Source of the DNA: Viscum album
Taxonomy: Eukaryota; Streptophyta; Magnoliopsida; Santalales; Viscaceae
Length of the DNA: 64,000 nucleotides
Assembly (NCBI GenBank): GCA_963277665.1
Contig: OY728166.1
Coordinates: 1,074,180,014 to 1,074,244,013, forward strand
Reading direction: 5' to 3'
The notes under the pieces are model-generated. The model made no database searches, had not been told where the DNA came from, and was given only the letters and a program-made list of their open reading frames with translations. The position numbers and the translations under genes were made by a program. Below are positions 50,731-62,776 of this stretch, in pieces (position 1 is the first letter of the stretch; each line of letters starts with the position of its first letter).

Positions 50731-52435
50731 TGTATCACCCCAAGCTTCCATGGTACGTTTCCCTTCGAATAATGCAATAGCGTGTGTTGTACGCAACCTC
50801 GAGCTCTAACACACACCACAACTAATTAAACTAGCCATTGTGAATAGTAATACATACTTTTTGAAATTTTATAAATTTTATTTATCAAAATGGACTTCAT
50901 TTTTGGATTCGGAATATAGAAATTTGCATATGTTGAAGTTTTGGTATTTTTCTGAGAACTTCTAATTTTTTATGAATAGTGAAAAATACTTAAAAACAAC
51001 TTTTTTAGTCAAAATAATTCGTAGTGATAAATTATTCTATTTAGTGTATTTAAAGTATAATTAGAATATATTTTTACCATTTTATCCAATGGTGGTCATT
51101 AGAATTAATTTAACATTGAAATTGGACATAAACAATTGCCAATCTTTTGATATAAATTATTTCTTAAAAACACGCTATTTGTTGTAACAGCGGGAATTAA
51201 TTATAAAATTAATTAATGAAACTTATATTTTTGGAATTTTGTAAAATAGACATCATTTTTGAATTCGGAACATCAATTATAGCTTAGGGTGAAATGTTGG
51301 CCTTATTCTGAAAAACTTCAATTTTTGATGAATAGTGAAACCACTAAGTGGTTGTTAAAAACTGATTTTTTGTTAAAATGAAATATTACCACTTCTGTGA
51401 TTTGATTTTCAAAAATCCTACATACATGGTTGTCATTAAGAAGTAAAATGTGGTTCGATGAGATTAAAATAATTTTTTGGTGAATAGTAACTTTTAAGTT
51501 CTTAATTGCGATTAGAGGTAATTAGTATAGTTTAAGGTAAAAATAATGTTTTAATAATATGAGATGAGCTTGACACTTGTCCTACTCCTATTGGATGAGT
51601 CATGGCCGACCAAGAAAACCCATGGGTCAACTTGGGGACCCCATGGAGCCACTTTGGTTGGAAAATGACATTAATATATATTTATTTAATGTTAAAATTA
51701 AATTGACACAAACATGAGTTGTTTTACTAAAACAGTTTTTAAGTGGGGTTACACAAGTCCACATTTTGACTATAAATATTCATTAGAAAGCTAAAACGAT
51801 TTCCTACATCATAGTATTTTTTTATAATTTTTAGACATTAAATAAATTAAATTAGTTTTGACATCATTATGATGCAGTGATGGCCTCATTATTTAACGAT
51901 TTTAATAAAATGAAAAGATAATGTAAAATCCAAGGCTTACACTTGTCCAAAGACTATTGGATGGGTAGATTTCAAACCCTTATCACCTAATACACGAATT
52001 ATATAAGTGTGGGACCTTTATAATCCGAAAATAATTGTATAATAATGTAACATTTCAATCTTTCCAAAAGAGCCCCTCCTCTCCTCTTATAAAAGGCCCC
52101 CACCTCCACCACCTTATTCACAATTTCAAGCCTTTTAGTTCGGCCAAAATCTACCCAAATACTCTCCAAACTTCTCTCCCTTCATCATAGAATCTTTACT
52201 TTAGTCAGAAATCCATCCTAAGGAGTCCTTTTGATCAAATCAAAAGGAAGAACCCGAAGAAGAGGCAACATTTTCATCACCCTCTTTCAAGTTTCTTTCT
52301 TCTTCCACTCCATCTTTGTTTATTATTTCAATTATAAAATTATAACTCCAGTATCTTCTATATACTGTGATGTTATTATAAATATGGAATAACCATATTC
52401 AGTATTCTACCCATCATTTGAATGACATTTCACCA

Positions 52436-52473
52436 TACGTGCGTACATACGGCTTACCGTCTCCACGTCGTGG
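52436..52473 (+). promoter_or_regulatory. LTR hairpin motif 1 (A 3' LTR)
   Basis: Same stems ACGTG/CACGT and ACGG/CCGT as in the 5' LTR. The loop-side segment differs (GCGTACATACGG against GCGTATGTACGG). Confidence 0.55.
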
Positions 52474-52625
52474 TGTAATTGTTATTCAATATATTATTAT
52501 TTAGATGGGTATAATAATGATATGTAATTAATGTAAATAATAAATATAACATGATAATTATTCTGTATATATGATATACTATCCAATTATATATTATTTT
52601 AATATCAAAATAATGATATTGTCGC

Positions 52626-52662
52626 TCGTGCGTACGTACGGACTACCGTCTCCACGAACGCG
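52626..52662 (+). promoter_or_regulatory. LTR hairpin motif 2 (A 3' LTR)
   Basis: Identical to motif 2 of the 5' LTR although the surrounding LTR sequence carries differences. Confidence 0.55.
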
Positions 52663-54272
52663 ATGAGATTCATTCTCCGTCGTATCCATTCAAGTATAAT
52701 TATCTTTAGATGATCTAAAAATAATGTTTAAGGACATTATATCATTCTGTATATGAATAAGATACAACCTATTAATGAAAACACGACTTACTAAAACGAG
52801 TAAGTTAACACCCGAAACAACGATAAATCTAAGATATTGTTAACAAAGCAATGTTAAAAGATCATATATGATATCATATTAATGTATATGATTCTTGTAT
52901 AATTTAATAAAAATTATTTCACCATTATACAGGAGGTTAACCTACCCCAACCAAGGAAAAGTACAAGGTAAGGGTTTACTTCACAACCTCTTCATTATCC
53001 AAGGTTGTTTATACATAATTATCTACTGGGACCTCGTTATCATCCACATCCATGTTTCTTAAAAATGTCTTTCAAAACATTTTTACTATTAAATGGAAAA
53101 TGGGTTAAATTCATTTATACCCTTATACATTTGTGAAAGGAATCTTACCGTCATTTTCTAAACAATGTACCTTTTGACCTTTTTGACAAATTTAAGGTAA
53201 GAATGTTTTTTTTAAATTATACGGCGGGTGCGGCTATTTTCCGCCATTATAACTTCGTCGAAGCTTCCCTAACAAGCTTATAAGAATATTTTCAAAGTAA
53301 ATGTATTATTTTATAATTATGGGACTTTTAAATGATTTCAAAAAGGAGAGATATTTCTCTCAAATAACTTTGATTTCATCTATGTCATCATCCTTTGATG
53401 GGTTTTAAGTTTAATTGAAATTGATTTATGATACAAAACTTCCATTGAACATTTTCTGAAATATTTGACTGTGGATGTGTTATTTTTATACCATCCATAG
53501 TTTATGGAGAAATTGTTGACATTTCGTATGCTAGTTTTAATACGAATATTTATGTTATGTTTAAACCTATTCATATGAGGAATGTATTGGACTTAATATG
53601 TGACGGGTTGAGCCCGCTATAGCTCCTCGATGCATCGGTAGGTCTCATGAGACAACTAAATGTGGAACTGGCCGATTCCCTTTCCCAATTTGATTTATGG
53701 TTTTGGCCGAGGCCTAAATCATTTTAGATGTCTTGGCCGAGGCCTTGACAAAATGTTTCAGAATGTCTGGAATTATACATTCCCTCATTATGAAAGTGGT
53801 TATTGATATTTCATGTGATTATTCGTCTAGTAGAATATCCATGTGAGTAAGTAATGACATTATTTTATTTTACTTTTGCCATATTATGCTGAAGATCAAG
53901 TTCAATAAGGCTTTTGTTTTAGTTATACATTGCCTTAAATGCTTATGTTTTCTTATAAAAGTTTCCTCTATATTGTTATCCTTACAGAGCATTTGAGCTC
54001 ACCCCTTTCAATGTTTTATTTTTCCCAGGATGTGAAGAGGTGTATTATGACTAACTTGCAAGAATAGTCAGTGAGGATATGAGTGTGGACTAGGGAGACC
54101 ATGTTATTGTAGTTTTTCACCTTATGTTGTAATGTAACAGTTATGAATGTATCTAGTGTTTCCAAGGCTACTAAACTAATCAGTCTTTTGAGACATGATA
54201 TTTTGTGATCATGCCAATGTTACGAAGTAATGCACCGACTCTGGGTAGCTGGGGTCGGGGCGTTACATAAAC

Positions 54273-55724
54273 CTACAACATAATTGAGAACATAGTTTTG
54301 ACACACATATAGACCGATATATATATACTTCTTTCTGCATCATGATTCAGAATAAAATTAATATTTGATAAATAAAATATAATAACATATTAATAAATTC
54401 TGAAAATAAAATATGATAATATACCTGACATAATTTAATAAAAACCAATAGTCAAAACCTAAAAATAATTTCTGTAAACCCTTTGCTATTGAAGAATAGG
54501 AACAAAATGCATTTTTTAAAAAAAAAAATTCCATTGATAATAAAATATAATTATAATAAATACTTAGGTATCATCAAATGATTAAATGAAACTTTTAATG
54601 AATTAAATCCCTTAATTACTTGATAGAAAACCAGTAAAATATTTTTCTTGTTACTTGGGCTATCAGTCAAGAAGGAAAGCCTGCCTTAGGTAGGGTTTCT
54701 TCTTTAAACAATATTATGGAGTCCTCAAAAATAATCAAATGTTTAAATATGAAATTTAGTTATATTTAGCTTCCTCAAGAAGCCCATATTTTAAGAAATA
54801 ATAATATGTTAGTGTGAAGGAAATGGTGCTGCACTGACGTTTGATTGTTGTTTTTAAAAAGCATCCAAAAACACGAGTCATTTTACATCTTCCACATTAA
54901 CTATTATATTATTATAATATATTCTCTTATCATTATTAACTTATATAATTTCATTTTATAATCATCACTTATTATTTTATTATATGATATCAATAATCAA
55001 TCAAATCATTATAATTTGTTTTATCAATTTTACCCTTTAAACAATACGTATAAATTTTTTCCAATTTGTTTTAGCATTTTTTGAAAATTATCATATTTTT
55101 TTCCTTTTTTTATTTTATTACATTATTTAATATTTTTTTCATGAAATCATGTCTTGTTTTTTAAAATTAATAAAATCACATTATTTTAAATATGTTTTTA
55201 ATGGTTTCTTAAATCAATAATAAAAATAAATTTTTATTGAATACTTATATATAATATAAGTTTTTTTATAACATAATAAGTATATACATTTATAATTTAT
55301 AAATCTTATTAAAAATATAATATATTTCATATATTTATTAAAAATATTGTATTTCAAATAATAATAATAATTTTCTAAAAAAATTAAACAAAAATAATAT
55401 AATTATCTTTAAAATATTATTTTAAATAATATTTTTGATAAATTCTATTATTAAAAAATAATTAAATAAATATCATTCTTTTAAATCATTCTTTTAAACA
55501 AAGAAAAACCATATTTTTATTTAGAAGAATAATTTTGAAAGCCAAAAAATACGAATAATTAATTATAAGTATTTTAATCAATTTAATTAAGAAAACATGT
55601 TTTCAAATATTATTTTCTAAGAAAATTGTATCCAAAAATAATATTTGTTGGTTTTAATTATAAATAAATATATTAAAAAATATTTATATAAAAAAACTAA
55701 GTTCTGAAATCTGGGGATGCTACA
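54273..55724 (-). repeat. Element B 3' LTR, right part
   Basis: It continues the LTR interrupted by element A and ends, on the minus strand, with the start TGTAGCATCCCC at 55724. AT-rich, no coding frames. Confidence 0.7.
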
Positions 55725-55745
55725 TTATCCCCCCCTTAAAAAAGA
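55725..55745 (-). other. Element B polypurine tract
   Basis: On the minus strand, TTTAAGGGGGGGATAA runs directly into the LTR start. Confidence 0.7.
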
Positions 55746-55876
55746 AATGCACCCTCACAATTCAGTTTTTGGGATTAAAATAAATCTGAATTTCCAACTT
55801 CAGAATTAAGAAAAACTAAGACCAATAAACTTATAGATTTGAAAACATATAATCTCCAAAAAAATTTAGAACGTTG

Positions 55877-55889
55877 TTCTGACACCAAC
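55877..55889 (-). other. Element B primer-binding-like site
   Basis: TTGGTGTCAGAAC on the minus strand, two differences from TTGGTATCAGAGC, directly next to the 5' LTR end. Confidence 0.55.
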
Positions 55890-56321
55890 TGAAAGGCCCT
55901 GAGCCCGAGAAACAATACTCAACACCTTATAGATTTTGTGTATTTTTTTATATTAAAAGAAACTAAAACAATACACAATATTTATTACATACCAGGCACT
56001 TTTACCGGTCTAGGTTCAAGAGAATTAGAAAAATTTATCATGTCTTGAAAAAAAATACCAATTAAAAAAAATACATTGTATGACAACTCTTTATCGGAGA
56101 AGACACCATCAGAAATGTTAATAAACCTGTAAAAAGAAGATTTCAAAACAAAGGGTGAGCATTAAATTTCCTAGCAAGGGGTTTTGAAACCTTTGATAAA
56201 TCCTTTTTTATATTATTATTTTTAAAATACTTTCAATGAAATACATTTACAAGTATATTTTTAAAACATTAATTTGAAAAACTTATGATTTAAAGATACT
56301 GTATCGCTTTTAGGAAATACT
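55890..56321 (-). repeat. Element B 5' LTR, cut by CACTA-3
   Basis: Aligns with 40719-41150. In the uninterrupted copy the sequence continues GGAAATAATTGC; here it reads GGAAATACT and then the CACTA terminus. Confidence 0.75.
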
Positions 56322-56600
56322 CACTACTACAACCTGTGCCTTTATCAGCGCTAAAAACCATCATTAACAGCGCTAGAAAAGCGCTGTTAATTCCAGCGTA
56401 GATAAAGGGGGGTCCCCTATATCAGCGCTTCTCGGAGCGCTGATAAAGGGGTCCTTTATCATCCCCCGGTGGAGCGCTGATAAAGGTCAACTATATCAGC
56501 GCTTCTCGGAGCGCTGATACAGGTTCCTTTATCAGCGCTCCTTTAGCGCTGTTAAAGGTTTCCTTTATCAGCGCTAAAAAAGCGCTGATAAAGGGCCCAA
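56322..56600. repeat. CACTA-3 terminus with AGCGCT palindromes
   Basis: At least eleven AGCGCT hexamers, several arranged as TATCAGCGCTTCTCGGAGCG-type hairpins whose arms read ATCAGCGCT and AGCGCTGAT. Typical CACTA subterminal repeats. Confidence 0.9.
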
Positions 56601-57089
56601 CGCCTGCACCTAAAAAACAGTACCTGCACACCTGCACACCAGAATACCTGCACAAAGTATCACATGTACAACTGCACACCATATCACCCATACCCAATAT
56701 TTTGACTGACAACAGTATATACATTTACTTAACGTCATGAATACAAAAAAAAACGCATTTCTATATACATTTCAAAAATTGTTTTACATGGCTACATTTA
56801 CAATTATTCAACAACAGTTATAAACATTCATGTTTCATCCTTTGATATATGTGATCCTCTCTCGATGGTATTTGTTGCCGAACAAAGCATCCGAACTCAA
56901 GGAAAAAAAATCACCTATATAAGAAAACAAATATTATGTTAGTAATGAAACAATGAAAGAAATTAAAATAGAATATGAAATAATACATTAATAGGGAAAT
57001 ATGAAACTAAAATATTAAATTTTAAACTCAAAAGTTTTCATTTTCATAACAATGAAAGGGAATAATGTAAAATCAATATGTTTTTGGTT
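56601..57089. other. CACTA-3 spacer
   Basis: A short CACCTGCACACC-type low-complexity stretch at 56605-56670, otherwise featureless AT-rich DNA. Confidence 0.6.
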
Positions 57090-59862
57090 GATTTATCTCA
57101 TTTAATAAATACTGATTCTTTATCTAATGAAAAGCTTTACCGGTCACACCGTGCGTCAGATTGAGGTGAGGTCGATTTGTACGAGTCACAAATGACTTTT
57201 GGATCGTTGTCCTAAAGTATCAAAACAATCCGAAGGCGTTTGCTCGGTTTGGCGTATGTCATTGGTGTTGTTTTCCAAAGTTTATCTCATTTTCAAACTG
57301 ATATCAGACACTTTTAGCCATACCGGTCACACCGTGCATCGGATTGAGGTGCAGTCGATTCGTACGCGTCAAAAATGACTCGTGGATCGTTTTCCTAAAG
57401 TAACAAAATAATCTTAAGGCGTTTTCTCGGTTTGGCGTATGTCATTGATGTTGTTTTCCAAAGTTTATCTCATTTTCAAACTGATATCAGTCAATTTTAG
57501 CCATACCGGTCACACCGTGCGTCGGATTGAGGTGTGGTCAATTCGTACGCGTCACAAATGACTCGTGGATTGTTGTCCTAAAGTATCAAAACAATCCGAA
57601 GGCATTTGCTCGGTTTGGCATATGTCATTGGTGTGGTTTTTCAAAGTTGATCTCAATTTGAAACTGATATCAGACACTTTTAGCCATACCGGTCACACTG
57701 TGCGTCGGATTGAGGTGCGGTCAATTCGTACGTGTCAGAAATGACTCGTGGATAGTTTTACTAAAGTATAAAAACAATCCGAAGGCATTTTCTCGGTTTG
57801 GCGTATGTCATTGGAGTTGTTTTCCAAAGTTCATCTATTTTTCAAACTGATATCAGACACTTTTAGCCATACCGGTGACACTGTGCGTCGAATTGATGTC
57901 TGGTCGATTCGTACGCGTCAAAAATGACTCGTGGATCGTTTTCCTAAAGTATCAAAACAATCCGAATGCATTTTCTCGATTTGGCGTATGTCATTTGTGT
58001 TGTTGTCCAAAGTTCATGTCACTTTCAAACTGATATCAGACAATTTTAGCCATACCGGTCACACCGTGTGTCAGATTGAGGTGCAGTTGATTCGTACGCG
58101 TCAAAAATGACTCATGGATCGTTGTCCTAAAGTATCAATACAATCCGAACGCGTTTTCTCGGTTTGGAATATGTCATTTGTGTTGTTTTCCAAAGTTCAT
58201 GTCATTTTCAAACTGATATCAGACAATGTTAGCCATACCGGTCACACTGTGGGTCGGATTGAGGTGCGGTCGATTCGTACGCGTCACAAATGACTCGTGG
58301 ATCGTTGTACTAAAGTATAAAAACAATCTGAAGGCGTTTTCTTGGTTTGGCGTATGTCATTGGTGTTGTTTTCCAAAGTTTATCTCAATTTGAAACTGAT
58401 ATCAGACACTTTTAGCCATACCGGTCACACCGTGCGTCGGATTGAGGTGCGGTCGATTCGTACGCATCAACAATGACTCTTGGATCGTTGTCCTAAAGTA
58501 TCAAAACAATCCTAAGGCATTTTCTTGGTTTGGTGTATGTCATTGGTGTTGTTTTCCAAAGTTTATCTCATTTTCAAACTGATATCAGACACTTTTAGCC
58601 ATACCGGTCACACCATGCGTCGGATTGAGTTGCAGTCGATTCGTACGCATCAAAAATGACTCGTGGATTGTTTTCCTAATGTATCAAAACAATCCAAAGG
58701 CGTTTTCTCGTTTTGGCGTATGCCATTGGTGTTGTTTTCCAAAGTTCATGTCATTTTCAAACTTATATCAGACAATTTCAGTCATACCGGTCACATCGTG
58801 CGTCGGATTGAGGTGTGGTCGATTCGTACACGTCACAAATGACTTGTGGATCGTTGTCCTAAAGTATCAAAACAATCCGAAGGCATTTTATTGGTTTGGC
58901 GTAGGTCATTGTTGTTTTTTTCCAAATTTTATCTCAATTTGAAATTGATATCAGAAAATTTTAGCCATACCGGTCACACCGTGCGTCGGATTGAGGTGCG
59001 GTCGATTCGTACACGTCACAAATGACTCGTGGATCGTTTTCCTAAAGTATCAAAACAATACGAACGCGTTTTCTCGGTTTGGCGTATGTTGTTGGTGTTG
59101 ATTTCCAAAGTTTATCTCAATTTGAAACTGTTATCAGACACTTTTAGCTATACCGGTCACACCGTGCGTCCGATTGAGGTGCGGTCGATTCATACGCATC
59201 AAAAATGACTCGTGGATCATTTTCCTAAAGTATCAAAACAATCCGAACGCGTTTTCTCAGTTTGGTGTATGTCATTGGTGTTGTTTTCCAAAGTTCATGT
59301 CATTTTCAAACGGATATCAAACACTTTTAGCCATACCGGTCACACTGTGCGTCGGATTGAGGTGCGGTCAATTCGTACGCGTCACAAATGACTCGTGGAT
59401 CGTTGTATTAAAGTATCAAAACAATCCAAAGGATTTTTCTCGGTTTGGCGTATGTCATTGATGTTGTTTTCCAAAGTTTATCTCATTTTCAAACTGATAT
59501 CAGACACTTTTAGCCATACCGGTCACACCGTGCGTCAGATTGAGGTGCGGTCGATTCGTACGTGTCACAAATGACTCGTGGATCGTTTTCCAAAAGTATC
59601 AAAACAATCCGTACGTGTTTTCTCGGTTTGGCGTATGTCATTGGTGTTGTTTTCCAAAGTTCATGTCATTTTCAAACTGAGATCAGACAATTTTCGCCAT
59701 ATCGGTTACACTGTGCGTCGGATTGAGGTGCGGTCGATTCGTACGCGTCACAAATGACTCGTGGATCGTTTTTCTAAAGTATCAAAACAATCCGAACACG
59801 TTTTCTCGGTTTGGCGTATGTCATTGTTGTTGTTTTCCAAAGTTTATCTCATTTTCAAACTA
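57090..59862. repeat. 183-bp tandem repeat array, 15 units
   Basis: The landmark ACCGGTCACACCGTGCGTCG recurs at 57139, 57322, 57504, 57688, 57871, 58054, 58237, 58420, 58603, 58786, 58969, 59152, 59334, 59518 and 59701 (last copy diverged), with spacing of 182-184. Units differ by scattered substitutions with almost no indels. The period is 61 codons, which creates two false 95-105 codon frames. The array lies inside CACTA-3 between its terminus and the 3' end of its gene. Both edges are sharp. Confidence 0.95.
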
Positions 59863-59986
59863 AGTAGTAGGAATTCACTAATCTAAGGATATGAAACATA
59901 AGAAAGGGAGATCATAGATGCTCAATAAGTGTAAAGGGAGATATCAATGACCATATAAAGATAACATAAGTATTCGGAATTCACCT
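59863..59986 (-). other. 3' flank of the Ulp1-type gene
   Basis: Between the gene's stop and the satellite array. No clear polyadenylation signal could be singled out. Confidence 0.4.
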
Positions 59987-61252
59987 TCATTGTCCTATTT
60001 GTTTACATTCTTCGATCAGGTACGCTGCACATTCGTTTCTAAAGACATTTATATCCTCTTCTGAATAAGAGTTTTTGCGACAGTCATAGTAGTACTGAAA
60101 AAATATAAATACACAAGGGATTAATAATTATTTTAAATAAAGTAGTAATTATTTTCAAAAATACCTCTTCAGGGATGCTATTTTGTCCATGAAATATGAT
60201 CTCTTTCATAAATTTACAAACATAATAACCGCAGTCCTTGTCATTTGTTTGTTTCGGGCACTGCAGAAACATCAATAAAAATAAGTAATTTGTTTTGATA
60301 TGTATTTGGATAGTGAAATATAATTATATATACCCAGATACTTCTCCATTTGTAGATCTTGTGGGCATTGTCGTCCTTACGCCCTGGATTCATTCCAGCC
60401 TTTAGACGATATTCATACACCGCCCTATCGTAACAAAATCCTCATTAAAAGATAATATAAATTATACAACTAGACATTTAGTTCTAAAATGTTGGATCTA
60501 GTGTATTACAAATTGACAATCGCCATCATGTGTGGCCGGTTAGTTGGATATCCATGCAGTGAATCTAGAAAATAAATCTTTGGAGTATCCAAATTGACTG
60601 TAATGAGCATCCAATGTTCCCTAAAAACACAAAAATAAATAAGTACTGATAGAAATGAAAATATAATTGATATGATTAAAATTTATAGTTTTACCCTTGC
60701 ATCGTTGGTATTAAAAAGATCCTGTCAGTCGTAATTCTTCTTTGAAACGTTCTGAGCAGATTTGACATCAATTCAGCGTGAAAATTAGAATCTATTTCTG
60801 TTCGTTGTGTAGAAATGGTGTGAGGACAAACAAGTCCAAATTTGTATTCATGGGCAAATCCCTTCAACTGTTTTTCATATATACGCCTGTGAAAAATATG
60901 AGATGTATTTATCCATAATTATCAAAGTATATCAGCTTCTGTAAAATCAAATCATGAAAACATACCTCATGTATACATTTATAACTGAGGCGCCTAGCCA
61001 GTCGTATGTGATGATCTCAGAAACAACGTCTGCACTAACGAAATCCATTGTTTCCTCTCCGTACATATCTTTTTCACAAATAATTATATGATTCTTTCCG
61101 TCTATCATTTTCATATCCACATGAGCTTGCAATGATATTAAATGTGGATATAGAACGGTCGGGGTGAACGTGCTCTCAGTAGATCGTTTTGATCGGTTGG
61201 TTGATCCAATCTTGGAGCCGCTCTTTCGTTTTAGCTTCTCCATTTTATCCTT
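59987..61252 (-). CDS. Ulp1-type cysteine protease part of the CACTA-3 gene (six exons)
   Basis: Exons on the minus strand: 61252-60966, 60886-60695, 60620-60510, 60424-60334, 60260-60165 and 60094-59987 (stop TGA). All have GT/AG borders, join in phase and show no stop. The joined text runs FVSADVVSEIITYDWLG, IYEKQLKGFAHEYKFGLVCP, RIFLIPTMQG, EHWMLITVNLD, IYFLDSLHGYPTN, IYKWRSIW, CPKQTNDKDCGYYVCKFMKE. This gives the Ulp1/C48 catalytic set: His in EHWML, Asp in LDSL, the oxyanion-side Gln in PKQ (family usually P.Q) and Cys in KDCGYY. Ulp1 proteases cleave SUMO; the role of the transposon versions is not established. It forms the 3' end of a longer gene whose upstream exons are damaged. Confidence 0.85.
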
Positions 61253-61333
61253 CTGTAATAACATTCATCGGTTCAGCCATTTTCTAATTTAATGTTAAAT
61301 CTTCTGCTTGAAAAATGAACTGGAAATGAATAC

Positions 61334-61597
61334 CTCCTGGTCGACGTGTTTTTTTACAAGATTCGACGGCCATGCAATGAATGTTCCAATAGCTTTTTCC
61401 ACCGTATGAATGTCTTCATCGTCATTTGGCATAGGTAGCTCGACGCTTGGCTCATTAGCTATGTTAATCGACACTTTGACATGACCGGTTGGAAGTGGTC
61501 TGGAGTGTAGCATGTCATTCTGCATATTGAACAACGTAGCCCTCGCTACAAGGCGATGGGTGGGAGTTGACAGATATAAATCACAGTCATTTTCACC
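61334..61597 (-). CDS. Exon with DUF8039-like module
   Basis: 88 codons, phase 0 at both ends, starting GENDCDLYLSTPTHRLVARA and including DIHTVEKAIGTFIAWPSNLV. The (A.G..IAWP..LV) motif is one I associate with the region before Ulp1 in plant CACTA-encoded proteins; the DUF name is from memory and less sure. No stop. It joins to exon 61252-60966 as ...DQE/KDKMEK. Confidence 0.6.
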
Positions 61598-61678
61598 CTG
61601 CAGAATATCATTAAATGAAAGGTATCAGTGTCTATGTGATTTACATCTCACAAAAACAAATATTATAACATTGATTAC

Positions 61679-62013
61679 CTCGGTTAAGTCAGGTCTTTGA
61701 GGGGAATGGCTCGCCTCAAAGCTGGTGAGGGGTGGATCTTCTCACGGGGGTTGTTCTTGAGTTGTTTGTTCTCTTCGCCTCTCCTCCATCAAACTCTTTA
61801 GCATCTCTCCCTGAGTTTGGATTAGTTCTTCAAGGGTAGCTACTCTATCTCTCATTACATGAAACTCTTTAGTTTCTTCATCCTCTTGTTTTTTTTCTTA
61901 AAATATGTCTTGGGTGACACCCCAAAACCCACACCTCTGACGCGGCCATACTGTTCTGGCTGTTTCAAGGCCGTTGAAAGTATGTCTGCATTTGGTGCGG
62001 GTGTTGATGTTTC
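61679..62013 (-). pseudogene. Exon with GRVRGVGFGV motif and coiled coil, frameshifted
   Basis: Reads EQYGRVRGVGFGVSPKTYFK, the GR-R-GVG-GV signature of plant En/Spm proteins. A charged, heptad-like helix follows (RDRVATLEELIQTQGEMLKS), a probable coiled coil. The two halves are in different frames across an eight-A run (minus strand) near 61890, and TGA 61742-61744 stops the second half. Confidence 0.7.
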
Positions 62014-62110
62014 CTGTGACTATGTCAAATAGAAAATATGAAAAAATAAGTAAGCATCGTTATGTAATAGTGATTTAAAGAAAAACAAGTTTATATTATG
62101 TCATACTTAC

Positions 62111-62230
62111 ACATGTTTCCCACACTTTTTGTGTGTTTTCATTTATCAGTTTCCCCTCTTTATTAACATGAGCCTCCTTCCATAGCACATGGCGTGGAAT
62201 GGATGTGACTTGAGATTTTGCTTAATCAAT
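62111..62230 (-). pseudogene. Transposase exon with premature TAA
   Basis: Phase-0 exon reading SQVTSIPRHVLWKEAHVNKE followed by GKLINE, like the ..LW...H..K.G..... segment of plant Ptta/En/Spm transposases. TAA 62222-62224 lies near its start. Donor GTAAGT is intact. Confidence 0.65.
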
Positions 62231-62309
62231 CTGCTTATAAACAGAGAAACATGGTAACAGTGTTGTTTTATGTCACATAAAATTATTACAGTACTTTTAA
62301 AATACATAC

Positions 62310-62402
62310 CAATTGTTTTTCAATTGAAGCGTACCCCAACCATGCTTTACGGTAGGGGTACGCTAGTTTTGCTGCTCGTTCTATATTTCCAGCACTCAGT
62401 TT
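62310..62402 (-). CDS. Short exon of the CACTA-3 gene
   Basis: 31 codons, KLSAGNIERAAKLAYPYRKA and then WLGYASIEKQL, intact and in phase, with GTATGT donor and CAG acceptor. It belongs to the Ptta/En/Spm domain by position; no individual motif is recognised. Confidence 0.6.
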
Positions 62403-62482
62403 CTGTTTCATAAATAAAAACCTATCAATCAATGTGATGAATACAAGAAACGTTACACAACGTGTAACCGAACACAATGTAC

Positions 62483-62692
62483 CTGAAAATTCTTTTCCGC
62501 ACGACGGTTGCAAAACGCATCCCACGTTCCTTAGGATATCAAGTGTGCATAAAGAGGAGGCGGGTGCAGCTTGATTTTCCCGTCGGCATCTTTCAGATGA
62601 TTTTTCATTAAAATGGTGTGAAAGCCTCTATGAATCCTTCCTGCCAGTCTGAAAACATATTCTTTGTGCGAAACATCTACTATAAATGCACT
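62483..62692 (-). pseudogene. Transposase exon (Ptta/En/Spm domain, middle)
   Basis: 70 codons in phase: SAFIVDVSHKEYVFRLAGRI, RGFHTILMKNHLKDADGKIK, and GTWDAFCNRRAEKNFQ. This layout (helical segment, then W..FC..R....) matches plant En/Spm transposase domains. TAA 62531-62533 precedes GTWDAF. Confidence 0.7.
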
Positions 62693-62776
62693 CTGCAAGA
62701 GATGATGAAGGCTTATTCAATATTTCAATATTTTATTTTATTTTAATAAATTAAATAGATGATATCGTAATTTTAC

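Larger units (their letters stand above)
42169..54267 (+). mobile_element. Element A: nearly complete Tekay/Del-type Ty3/gypsy chromovirus
   Basis: A 12.1 kb element with 3.54 kb LTRs (42169-45707 and 50731-54267). Target duplication TAAAC is perfect (42164-42168 and 54268-54272). The initiator tRNA-Met binding site and polypurine tract are in place. The order gag-protease-reverse transcriptase-RNase H-integrase-chromodomain defines the Ty3/gypsy chromovirus group; the long LTRs and the C-terminal LVRVLWRNHKIEEATWEPE favour Tekay/Del. Gag-pol is one reading frame of about 1,490 codons with seven stops and no frameshift. In the first ~255 bp of the LTRs I counted about a dozen differences. Confidence 0.97.
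50731..54267 (+). repeat. Element A 3' LTR
   Basis: Starts TGTATCACCCC (one change from the 5' copy) and ends GCGTTACA. TATA box at 52088-52094, hairpin motifs at 52436 and 52626. Confidence 0.97.
40719..56321 (-). mobile_element. Element B: minus-strand LTR element with 165-bp interior
   Basis: One LTR is 40719-42168 plus 54273-55724, split by element A; the other starts at 55890 and is cut by CACTA-3 at 56321. Both begin on the plus strand with GG.CCTGAGC and share TTTACCGGTCTAGGTT. Between them (55725-55889), on the minus strand, are a primer-binding-like TTGGTGTCAGAAC and a TTTAAGGGGGGGATAA polypurine tract next to TGTAGCATCCCC. The interior therefore holds only the two priming sites. 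It is either an internally deleted copy or a designed non-autonomous family. Confidence 0.75.

Noticed and set aside
58625..59461. Two frames of 95-105 codons in the 183-bp array
   Set aside because: The period is a multiple of three, so any frame free of stops in one unit extends into the next. Most units have a TGA at the same place.
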